Assembly: GCF_030813115.1 (NCBI RefSeq)
Contig: NZ_JAUSTY010000020.1
Span: 1-64,000, forward strand
Length of the DNA: 64,000 nt
DNA from: Bacillus horti
GTDB lineage: Bacteria > Bacillota > Bacilli > Caldalkalibacillales > JCM-10596
Reading direction: 5' to 3'
Shown: piece after piece, positions 8,457-15,533 of the stretch
Numbering within the stretch: position 1 is the stretch's first letter
Layout: each line of letters starts with the position of its first letter
The notes under the pieces: model-generated
The model's database searches: none
The model's input: only the letters and a program-made list of their open reading frames with translations
Told to the model about the DNA's origin: nothing
Translations under genes and position numbers: made by a program

Positions 8457-8692
8457 TTCGAGTTTTACTATTTGCTGGAATTCAAGAGAAATTACAAACA
8501 CATCAGCTTACCGTTCCATTTGAAGAACTGACTGTACAAGAATTAAAGAGCTATCTAATTGAGCAACACCATGGCCTTAAGCTTGACTTAAATCAAGCTT
8601 TGTTTGCTGTTAATCAAGAATTTGCTGACGAAGAGCAGCTAATCAAGGCACAGGATGAGGTAGCGATTATCCCACCAGTGAGCGGAGGATAA
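8453..8692 (+). CDS. moaD: Molybdopterin synthase sulfur carrier subunit MoaD
   Basis: This 79-residue beta-grasp protein ends in the required PPVSGG tail, whose terminal glycine is adenylylated by MoeB and then thiocarboxylated. It partners MoaE, whose gene it overlaps by 4 bases, and is followed after 4 bases by moeB. Confidence 0.94.
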   Translation: MIRVLLFAGIQEKLQTHQLTVPFEELTVQELKSYLIEQHHGLKLDLNQALFAVNQEFADEEQLIKAQDEVAIIPPVSGG

Positions 8693-8696
8693 AGAT

Positions 8697-9713
8697 ATGA
8701 TGCAGAGCAGATATTCAAGACAGATATTGTTCCCACATATCGGAGAAAGCGGTCAGAAAAAGCTTGGAGAAAGTAAGGTTCTGATCGTTGGGATGGGGGC
8801 CTTAGGGACCGTATTGGCTAATCATATGGTCAGAGCAGGAGTGGGGTTCGTTCGCTTTGTTGATCGTGATTTCGTCGAAGCGAGTAATTTACAGCGTCAG
8901 ATGCTCTTTGATGAGGAGGACGTTAAGGAGCGTTTGCCTAAAGCCGTTGCAGCGGAAAGAAAACTTAGGAAGATAAATTCATCCGTACAAATAGAAGGTA
9001 TTGTTGGAGATGTTACCGCTTTAACCATTGCCAAGTATGCTGAAAATGTTGACCTTATTTTAGATGGGACAGATAATTTTCAGACACGATTTCTTATTAA
9101 TGATTACTGCTTTAAACATAATATCCCTTTCTTTTATGGAGGGGCAGTCAGTACAAGAGGCATGCAAGCAACGTTTATTCCTCATGAAACCCCTTGTTTA
9201 CGTTGCTTATTTGAGGATGCAGGAGGGACGTCAGAAACCTGTGATACAGTAGGGGTGCTTGGATCGATCATCGATGTAATTGCTTCCTTGCAGGCTTTAG
9301 AAGCGATTAAATGGATGACTGGAAATAAAGCGGCGATTCGCAAAAGTATGCTTTCAATTGATTTGTGGCATACCCATCAGCATTTCATAAAATGGGGCAA
9401 GCCGAAGCATGCTTGTATTACGTGTCAGCTTGATCGCTATCCAGCATTAGCCGTACAGGAAGAGGATCAGTTTAGTACTTTATGTGGTAGGGATACGATT
9501 CAGATCACCCCTCGTCATGTGGAAAAAAGAGATCTTGTGGAATGGGAAAAAAGGCTAGAAAAAGCGGGCAAGGTAGAGAGAAATCCATTTCTTCTTCGCT
9601 TTCAAACGGATCCGTACACGATGGTGCTCTTTTCAGATGGAAGAGTTCTTGTACAAGGGACAGAGGAGCTCGCGACAGCCAAGTCTCTTTATGCGAAGTA
9701 TATTGGTATGTAG
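8697..9713 (+). CDS. moeB: MoeB/ThiF-type sulfur-carrier adenylyltransferase
   Basis: An E1-like enzyme of 338 residues, it activates the C-terminal glycine of MoaD with ATP. Visible parts are the nucleotide fold (VLIVGMGALGTVLANHMVRAG), DRDFVEASNLQRQ, DGTDNFQTRFLIND, and zinc-binding cysteine pairs CLRCLF and CITCQL. A C-terminal extension (CGRDTIQITP...LFSDGRVLVQGTEEL) is of the kind shared by Bacillus MoeB and ThiF in place of a rhodanese domain. The Moco context argues for MoeB. The thiazole operon at 42 kb lacks thiF, so it may also activate ThiS. Confidence 0.9.
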   Translation: MMQSRYSRQILFPHIGESGQKKLGESKVLIVGMGALGTVLANHMVRAGVGFVRFVDRDFVEASNLQRQMLFDEEDVKERLPKAVAAERKLRKINSSVQIEGIVGDVTALTIAKYAENVDLILDGTDNFQTRFLINDYCFKHNIPFFYGGAVSTRGMQATFIPHETPCLRCLFEDAGGTSETCDTVGVLGSIIDVIASLQALEAIKWMTGNKAAIRKSMLSIDLWHTHQHFIKWGKPKHACITCQLDRYPALAVQEEDQFSTLCGRDTIQITPRHVEKRDLVEWEKRLEKAGKVERNPFLLRFQTDPYTMVLFSDGRVLVQGTEELATAKSLYAKYIGM

Positions 9714-9760
9714 GTGTGCGTAAGTATAAGGTCAATAAGCACTGGAATCAGCTATAAAAT

Positions 9761-9832
9761 AAAGAACCTTGGATCTAAGCTATCTATGGATGTAGTCCAT
9801 GAAGCAATAGAGCCAAGGTTCTTTTGTTTTTT
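9761..9832. terminator. Bidirectional terminator between moeB and the HAD gene
   Basis: The outer arms AAAGAACCTTGG (9761-9772) and CCAAGGTTCTTTT (9813-9825) pair perfectly around a 40-base loop that itself contains a small hairpin (ATGGA / TCCAT). T residues follow on the plus strand and A residues precede on the left. The converging genes on both sides can use it. Confidence 0.85.
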
Positions 9833-9854
9833 ACAATAATTGCTAAAGACCTTA

Positions 9855-10685
9855 TTACAAGCTTAAAAAATCATCTAAGATGTCTGAAATACTTTGTACT
9901 TTAATGCCGTCATATTCTGGATAATCTAGCTCATTTATATCAATAAACACGGTCTTTATTCCCAAACGAAGGGCAGGAGCAATCTCATTAATGAAGTTGT
10001 CCCCAATTGATACGCATTGCTCAGGAGAATAGTTGTGTTTTTTTAGCAGGCTAGAAAAGTGATTACTTGTATATTGAGGCTTCCGTGCTTCTGTAATAAT
10101 TTCGTCGAAAATGCCTTCAAGGTCCAATCTATTTAAAAGTCTTTGTACATCATCCTCTTGGCTGTTAGTTAGTAAGCAAATTTGCTTCTTACCCTTAAGG
10201 TGAAGTAATGCCTGGCGAAGTCTTGGGATGCGAGTAAGCTGAAAGTCGCTTCCAGCCATGTATTCTTTTGTTTTCTCATACGCTGAGTAAGTATCCACTA
10301 CTCCAAAGTGCTTAGCACAAGCGTTTGGCAGCCACCAGCCGTCTCCTATAGCAATCATTGTTTCAAAGTCACATGTAATAGGAGCTGGATAATCTGAACT
10401 GATTTGATCTTGATCTAAAGCTTCTCCCTGCCATGTCCACGCCTCTATAACTTTCATACTGCTAGAATCTACTCTGACGATTTGATCTCTAACTACATCA
10501 TAGATCCTACCAATTGCCACGGCATGATCGCCGGAAATAATGAGATCGTATTCCTTCTCAAAAGCGTCCCAGTGCTGTTTATCGAGCTCATTTTTCAGCT
10601 GTTCAGCATAATAGGAAAAATGATTTGTATCCTCATACAAAGTCCCGTCCAAATCAAAAATAAAATACTCATTTTGGTTAAACAT
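9855..10685 (-). CDS. HAD-superfamily hydrolase (phosphatase-like)
   Basis: The 276-residue soluble protein has the four HAD motifs: DLDGT (nucleophile D11, acid D13), LLTNSQ (motif II), K in ARKPQY and GDNFINEI (motif IV). A large helical cap lies between motifs I and II and contains an unusual aromatic patch (GDGWWLPNACAKHFG). The substrate cannot be predicted. The start has GGAGGT upstream. It is transcribed alone, convergent with the Moco operon and divergent from phnD. Confidence 0.85.
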   Translation of the reverse strand: MFNQNEYFIFDLDGTLYEDTNHFSYYAEQLKNELDKQHWDAFEKEYDLIISGDHAVAIGRIYDVVRDQIVRVDSSSMKVIEAWTWQGEALDQDQISSDYPAPITCDFETMIAIGDGWWLPNACAKHFGVVDTYSAYEKTKEYMAGSDFQLTRIPRLRQALLHLKGKKQICLLTNSQEDDVQRLLNRLDLEGIFDEIITEARKPQYTSNHFSSLLKKHNYSPEQCVSIGDNFINEIAPALRLGIKTVFIDINELDYPEYDGIKVQSISDILDDFLSL

Positions 10686-11069
10686 GCTAGTACCTCCCTG
10701 TGTTCACTAAATCTTAAGCTATAGCAAAAAGAGGATTTAGTCAACATATTCTGTTTAGGATTTATTGAGATGGGATTTGAGTCTCAGTGAGTAAAAAATA
10801 TAAATAAAGGAAAGACTACTGAAAGAAATCCTATCTGAACTATTGACGAACATTGTTGAATAGTACATAATAATTTTTGTGTTTTAACTTCATTCTTCAC
10901 TTTATTAGCTGTCTGTTTCCTACATAAGTTGCAGTAGAAAGCGAACATTATACTTGTGAGCTTTACAAAGATTAAGATTTTGTAAATTAAAGACAACTAG
11001 TTGAAAAATGTGTTAAAATATCACGTGCAGGACAAGCATGGTTTTTAAAAACAATTAGGGGGAAAAATT
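10686..11069. other. Divergent intergenic region upstream of phnD
   Basis: I see no gene in these 384 bases. A good sigma A promoter is at 10843-10871 (listed separately), implying a leader of about 190 bases ahead of phnD. A second weak -10 (TTAAAAT near 11013) lies nearer the gene. I could not match the leader to a known riboswitch class. Confidence 0.5.
10843..10871 (+). promoter_or_regulatory. Sigma A promoter candidate for the phn operon
   Basis: TTGACG at 10843-10848 and CATAAT at 10866-10871 are separated by 17 bases, reading toward phnD. Five of six positions match the consensus in each hexamer. Confidence 0.6.
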
Positions 11070-11966
11070 GTGAAGAAATCGTTATTAGTTGTGCTTTCTT
11101 TAGCTTTTGTATTTGTTTTAGCTGCTTGTGGTAGTAGCTCAGGTGATGGTGATGTAACGTCTCTAACAATGGGTTTTGTTCCTTCACAGGACGCTGATAA
11201 AATTGCAGATACTGTTGAACCGTTACAAGAAAGATTAAGTGAGATTCTTGATGTGGACATTGATGCTCGTGTAATGACAGATTTCGTTGGTCTTGTTGAG
11301 GCTATGAGAACGGGTCAGGTTGATATTGGTTTCCTACCTCCATTTGGATTTGTTCAAGCAGAGGAAAGAGCAAACGTTGAGGTTATTTTAAAAGCTGTGC
11401 GTGACGGTGAAACTTCTTACCGTGCTCAATACAGCATTCGTAATGACGCTGATCTAGAACATATTCAGAGCTTAGAAGACCTTGTAAACGAAGAAGGAAT
11501 TCGTTGGGCATACGCTGACCCAACTTCTGCTTCAGGATTCTTATTCCCAGCGTCACAATTATTAGGTCTTGGAGTGGAAGACCTAGACGCTCACTTCTCC
11601 CAGCTTGTAGTGGGTGGACATGATACAGCTCTTATTGCACTTCTAAATAACGATGCTGATATTGCTACTACGTATGAGGATGCTCGTGACCGTGTAGAGC
11701 AGGACTATGCTGATGTAAAAGAAAGAGTTCGTGTTCTTGGATTCACTGATCCAATTCCTAACGATACAATTTCTGTACGTGAAGGCTTAAGCGATGAGTG
11801 GACTCAAAAGATCAAAGAAGCTTTCTTAAGCTTCAATGATGATGAAGAAATGATTCAGGTTATGAGTGATGTATATAACTGGACAGGTATCGCAGAAGCA
11901 AAATCAGAGGACTACGAAATCGTTCGTGAAACATATAGAAACTTCGAGGAGCAACTTGCAGAATAA
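11070..11966 (+). CDS. phnD: Phosphonate/phosphite ABC transporter substrate-binding lipoprotein
   Basis: The 298-residue lipoprotein has a signal peptide with lipobox LAAC (Cys20), followed by a type-2 periplasmic-binding fold. Family blocks include TMGFVPSQDADKIADTVEPL, VEAMRTGQVDIGFLPPFGF, WAYADPTSASGFLFPASQL and VGGHDTALIALLNNDADIATTYEDARD. It binds phosphonate, phosphite or phosphate esters outside the membrane. The GTG start at 11070 follows AGGGGG. It heads a four-gene importer operon and is separated from the ATPase gene by a hairpin, which would favour excess binding protein. No phosphonate-degrading genes are in the window, so the substrate is open. Confidence 0.92.
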   Translation: MKKSLLVVLSLAFVFVLAACGSSSGDGDVTSLTMGFVPSQDADKIADTVEPLQERLSEILDVDIDARVMTDFVGLVEAMRTGQVDIGFLPPFGFVQAEERANVEVILKAVRDGETSYRAQYSIRNDADLEHIQSLEDLVNEEGIRWAYADPTSASGFLFPASQLLGLGVEDLDAHFSQLVVGGHDTALIALLNNDADIATTYEDARDRVEQDYADVKERVRVLGFTDPIPNDTISVREGLSDEWTQKIKEAFLSFNDDEEMIQVMSDVYNWTGIAEAKSEDYEIVRETYRNFEEQLAE

Positions 11967-12057
11967 TCTAATAAAAACTCAATAGAATATTGAGGAAAAT
12001 TGCAGATTACTGTATCTTTCTTGGAGATTAGCTGATAAAATAAATAAAAATTGCTGT

Positions 12058-12090
12058 ATAGGGGGAGGATTAAAATCTTCTCCCTATTTT
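12058..12090 (+). terminator. Partial terminator/attenuator between phnD and phnC
   Basis: ATAGGGGGAGGAT (12058-12070) pairs with ATCTTCTCCCTAT (12075-12087), with two G-T pairs and a TAAA loop, followed by only four T. It would let some polymerase through, raising binding protein over ATPase and permeases. Confidence 0.75.
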
Positions 12091-12110
12091 AACGAAAGTT
12101 GAGGGGTACA

Positions 12111-12884
12111 ATGATTGAGTTTAAGAATGTTTCACTAACTTATCCAAACGGTCACCAAGGCTTAAAAAATGTAAACCTGAAGTTAAATGATGGTGAATTT
12201 GTGGTCGTTGTAGGTCTGTCGGGTGCAGGAAAATCAACATTAATCAGAAGTATAAACCAACTGGTCAAACCTAATAGTGGAGAGCTGCTTATTGATGGTG
12301 AAAACACCCTTAAATATGGAGAAAGCCAGCTACGAAAGCTTAGAACTCAGATTGGTATGATCTTTCAAAATTATAACTTAGTTAAAAGAGCTTCCGTGCT
12401 TAGAAACGTGTTGTCAGGGAGACTTGGCCATACTGGAACGATTCGTAGTTTACTTGGGCTTTTTCCTAGGGAAGATGTTCATCTAGCTATGGAGAGCCTT
12501 AGACGAGTGGGAATTGAGGAAAAGGCATACGTTCGTTCAGATCAGCTAAGTGGTGGACAGCAACAGCGTGTAAGTATAGCCAGAGCTTTAACACAAAAGC
12601 CTAAGATTATTTTGGCGGACGAGCCTGTAGCGAGTTTAGATCCTCCAACGTCTCACATTGTTATGAAAGATCTTAAGCGAATTAATAAAGAAGATAACAT
12701 GACAACGATTGTTAACCTGCACTTTATCGATATGGCTATGGAATATGCTGACCGTATCATAGGAATGAGAGCTGGAGAAGTTGTTTATGATGGACCAGCT
12801 AGTGCTGTAACGGAGAAAACTTTCGAAGAAATCTATGGTAGACCGATCAAGGAAGATGATATTCGTGGGGGAGTTGAAGAGTAA
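12111..12884 (+). CDS. phnC: Phosphonate ABC transporter ATP-binding protein
   Basis: PhnC energises the importer. Walker A GLSGAGKST (about 38-46), Q-loop MIFQNYNLVKRASVLRNV, signature LSGGQQQRVSIARAL, Walker B IILADEPVASLDP and the H-loop stretch VNLHFIDMAMEYADR are present. The VLSGRLGHTGTIRSLLG stretch is characteristic of the PhnC subfamily. I use the ATG at 12111 with GAGGGG upstream (257 residues). The next gene starts within its stop codon. Confidence 0.94.
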   Translation: MIEFKNVSLTYPNGHQGLKNVNLKLNDGEFVVVVGLSGAGKSTLIRSINQLVKPNSGELLIDGENTLKYGESQLRKLRTQIGMIFQNYNLVKRASVLRNVLSGRLGHTGTIRSLLGLFPREDVHLAMESLRRVGIEEKAYVRSDQLSGGQQQRVSIARALTQKPKIILADEPVASLDPPTSHIVMKDLKRINKEDNMTTIVNLHFIDMAMEYADRIIGMRAGEVVYDGPASAVTEKTFEEIYGRPIKEDDIRGGVEE

Positions 12885-13699
12885 TGTCTAAACACTCTAA
12901 TTCTCATAACAGCTTAGACAAGATTCCTATTGTAGCTCCTAAAGCAAAGAGAACTTTATTCATTATTTTAACAGTAGTTATCGGGCTATATGTGATATCT
13001 GCAATATTCACTGAAGCATATCCTGACAAGATTGTTACTGGATTGCCCATTGCTGTGCAGTTTGTTGTCCAGGACTTATTTCCACCTAATCTTAGTTATT
13101 ATAAAACAGTTTTTACTAGAGTTCTTGAAACATGGAATATTGCTTTACTGAGTACGACCTTAGCCGTTATTTTCTGTCTACCCTTTAGTTTCTTAGCGGC
13201 TTCTAATATTAACAGAAGCAAAACTTTATACAATGTTGTGCGTTTTTTCTTAAACGTCCTACGTACAATTCCAGAATTAATTATGGCCGTTATCCTTGTA
13301 GGTATTGTAGGTATTGGAGCACTTCCAGGGATTGGGGCATTATTCATCTTTTCTTTGGGAATTTTGGCCAAGCTAATTAGTGAAACGATAGAAGCGATAG
13401 ATCCAGGACCACTAGAAGCAATTAAAGCAACGGGAGGTAATACTCTCCAAGTCATTTGGTATGGCGTAATGCCACAAATTCTACCTCATTATGCTTCATA
13501 TAGCTTGTATGTTCTTGAAATAAATGTCCGTGCGTCCGTTGTTCTAGGTTTTGTTGGAGCTGGTGGAGTTGGACTGATTTTAAAGCAGCAATTAAGTTTA
13601 TTTAATTACGGAAATGTATCGATGATTATTTTGATTACTTTTGTTGTAGTAACAATTATTGACTTCATTAGTAATCGATTAAGGGAGAGGTTGGTATAA
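12884..13699 (+). CDS. phnE: Phosphonate ABC transporter permease PhnE (first)
   Basis: The 271-residue protein has about six membrane segments and a cytoplasmic coupling loop (ISETIEAIDPGPLEAIKATGGNTLQVIWYGVMPQILP). The start and end blocks FCLPFSFLAASNINR and INVRASVVLGFVGAGGVG are typical of PhnE. Its ATG shares an A with the phnC stop codon. It probably forms a heterodimer with the next gene product. Confidence 0.93.
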   Translation: MSKHSNSHNSLDKIPIVAPKAKRTLFIILTVVIGLYVISAIFTEAYPDKIVTGLPIAVQFVVQDLFPPNLSYYKTVFTRVLETWNIALLSTTLAVIFCLPFSFLAASNINRSKTLYNVVRFFLNVLRTIPELIMAVILVGIVGIGALPGIGALFIFSLGILAKLISETIEAIDPGPLEAIKATGGNTLQVIWYGVMPQILPHYASYSLYVLEINVRASVVLGFVGAGGVGLILKQQLSLFNYGNVSMIILITFVVVTIIDFISNRLRERLV

Positions 13700-14505
13700 T
13701 GAGTAGTCAACGAGAGCCGATTGAGCTCCAAAAACCTAATCGATCCAAATATTGGATACGTTTCTTTATCATTGTAGGTATCATGGGTGTCCTTTATTAT
13801 ATCGCTTTAAGTCAAACCAATATTGTACTTAGAAATACAGAGACATCTATTTTAGGGATGTTGGACCGGCTTTTCATCCAACCTTTTCTAACAGAATCGA
13901 TAACAAGTAGGGTTCCTGATTATATAGGCTATATGATTGAAACTTTAGCTATTGCCTATGCGGGGACACTAATTGGGGCTATCCTTGCGATTCCTTTTGG
14001 CTTTTTAGCCGCTAGAAACATGGTTGGAAAAAAAGCTCAAATTGGAAAATCTATATCTAATGCTGTACGAGCTTTCCCAGAAATTATGTTTGCCATTATT
14101 TTTGTTATGTCTGTGGGCATGGGACCGTATGCTGGTGTTCTCGCCATTGGTATTAATTCCATAGGGATGCTAAGTAAGCTATACTCAGAGGTCATTGAGT
14201 CTATTGATATGAGTGTCGTTGAGGCCCTTAAGGCAAGTGGGGCTAATAAAATTCAAACGATTTGGTATGGTGTTATCCCTCAAATTATTCCTGAGTTTTC
14301 ATCTTACGCGATTTATCGTTTTGAAATTGATGTTCGTTCTGCAACTGTTCTTGGAATTGTTGGTGCAGGAGGAATTGGAGCACCACTTATCCTAGCTGCT
14401 AACCAACGTAACTGGGAAGCTGTAGGAATGATGCTTATTATTATAATTGTTGTGGTTACCTTAATTGATTATTTAAGTGCATTTATTAGACGAAGAATCG
14501 TATAG
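13699..14505 (+). CDS. phnE: Phosphonate ABC transporter permease PhnE (second)
   Basis: The 268-residue permease is a paralogue of the preceding one, with matching blocks (AIPFGFLAARNMVG, SEVIESIDMSVVEALKASGANKIQTIWYGVIPQIIP, RSATVLGIVGAGGIG). It overlaps the upstream gene by one base. A terminator follows 12 bases after the stop, ending the operon. Confidence 0.93.
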   Translation: MSSQREPIELQKPNRSKYWIRFFIIVGIMGVLYYIALSQTNIVLRNTETSILGMLDRLFIQPFLTESITSRVPDYIGYMIETLAIAYAGTLIGAILAIPFGFLAARNMVGKKAQIGKSISNAVRAFPEIMFAIIFVMSVGMGPYAGVLAIGINSIGMLSKLYSEVIESIDMSVVEALKASGANKIQTIWYGVIPQIIPEFSSYAIYRFEIDVRSATVLGIVGAGGIGAPLILAANQRNWEAVGMMLIIIIVVVTLIDYLSAFIRRRIV

Positions 14506-14516
14506 GTTTAGGACTG

Positions 14517-14545
14517 GACCCTTAGTAATAAGGGTCTTTTCTTTT
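14517..14545 (+). terminator. Terminator of the phn operon
   Basis: GACCCTTA-GTAA-TAAGGGTC is an 8-bp perfect stem followed by TTTTCTTTTC. Confidence 0.88.
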
Positions 14546-14710
14546 CTTGATTTTTTGTCCGAGTAGGTTTAAGGGACGTAGAATATTGGGTATATAAAAT
14601 TTGGGTATATAGACGTATTGAAGAGTGGTTGGAAGACAGGTATTCTTTTAGTATACTTCTTCAACTTTTTTAGTTAAAATGTGTAGTTTTTGTGACATCA
14701 TGAACTAAAA

Positions 14711-14729
14711 GATAATGAAAATCATTCTT
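14711..14729. promoter_or_regulatory. Fur-box-like operator upstream of the Spx-family gene
   Basis: GATAATGAAAATCATTCTT matches the classical 19-base Fur box (GATAATGATAATCATTATC) at 16 positions. It lies 66 bases before the GTG and overlaps the start of a candidate -35 (TTGTAC, 14729-14734). That is the expected place for iron-dependent repression. The consensus is from memory. Binding is inferred, not shown. Confidence 0.65.
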
Positions 14730-14794
14730 TGTACTTTTTCTTACTTTTGTTTCATGATAAAATAATAATAAATATAAAAAAGAAGGTGGAGCAC

Positions 14795-15193
14795 GTGATA
14801 GAGTTATATACGTTTTCTAGCTGTACCTCTTGTAGAAAAGCACGTGAAATTTTAACAGAACATCACATCCCTTTCAAAGAACGCAACATGAATACTGAAC
14901 CTTTGTCAAAGGATGAAATTTATCATATTCTAGCGCATACTACAAATGGTACAACTGACATCATGTCTAAGCGCAGTCAAGACGTGAAGGAATTAGAGGT
15001 AAATTTCGATGAGATTTCTCTAAATAAGTGGGTTGATTTAGTTCATAATAACCCAGGCATGCTTCGCAGACCTTTGCTGCTAACGAATGATCATTTGATT
15101 GTTGGTTATAACAAGGAAGAATACGAGGGTATTGTTAAGAAATCAAAGCTAAAGCAAAAGAAGCATATTGCTCGTAAAGCAATGTGTGTATAA
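14795..15193 (+). CDS. Spx/MgsR-family transcriptional regulator (ArsC-like fold)
   Basis: The 132-residue protein has the redox switch CTSC at residues 10-13 and the Spx signature RKAREIL..IPFKERN and LRRPLLLT..LIVGYN. Spx proteins bind the RNA polymerase alpha C-terminal domain and redirect transcription under thiol stress. Length and C-terminus match Spx/MgsR rather than arsenate reductase. The GTG at 14795 follows AAGAAGG. The Fur-box-like site upstream suggests this paralogue responds to iron. I cannot tell whether it is the main Spx or a paralogue. Confidence 0.88.
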   Translation: MIELYTFSSCTSCRKAREILTEHHIPFKERNMNTEPLSKDEIYHILAHTTNGTTDIMSKRSQDVKELEVNFDEISLNKWVDLVHNNPGMLRRPLLLTNDHLIVGYNKEEYEGIVKKSKLKQKKHIARKAMCV

Positions 15194-15205
15194 TTAAAGT
15201 CAACT

Positions 15206-15241
15206 AGAGCGTCCGATCATGTGAATCAGGCGCTTTTTTTA
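15206..15241 (+). terminator. Terminator of the Spx-family gene
   Basis: An imperfect stem (AGCG..GAT / ATC..CGCT) is followed by TTTTTTT, about 15 bases after the stop codon. Confidence 0.75.
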
Positions 15242-15533
15242 TGGTTTGAATAGTAGTTGTCCGCAATCCAGGTGATTTAAATTATTGAAATATTCATTGA
15301 TATGTGTATCTTTGCTTTATTGAAATAATCTGGTCAGACGGTTTTTTGGCATCTATAGTAATTTGCATTTGCGCTCTTAGACTATCTGTTATATACTATA
15401 TATAACAGATAGTTCAAGGGAGGTGTTCTTACGCTCATTCTATTAACTCTCAGCTAAAAACACCAAATTCTGCAACCAAACTAGAAAAGAGTCGTAGAAG
15501 TAAATGAAGAACAATAATTGGGAGAGGTGAAGT
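15242..15533. other. Intergenic region with palindrome and an orphan ribosome site
   Basis: No gene of convincing size is visible here. The region holds the 33-base palindrome (15381-15413) and, just after it, AAGGGAGGTG (15416-15425). That is a strong ribosome-site sequence with no ATG, GTG or TTG at the right distance. The first codon in place would be ACG, followed by a stop after eight codons. Confidence 0.6.
15381..15413. promoter_or_regulatory. Perfect 15-bp inverted repeat (probable operator)
   Basis: ACTATCTGTTATATA, spacer CTA, TATATAACAGATAGT: both arms are perfect. There is no T run, so it is not a terminator. AT-rich near-perfect palindromes of this size are typical of dimeric repressor operators (TetR, PadR or MarR classes). 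No such regulator is encoded nearby. Confidence 0.6.
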
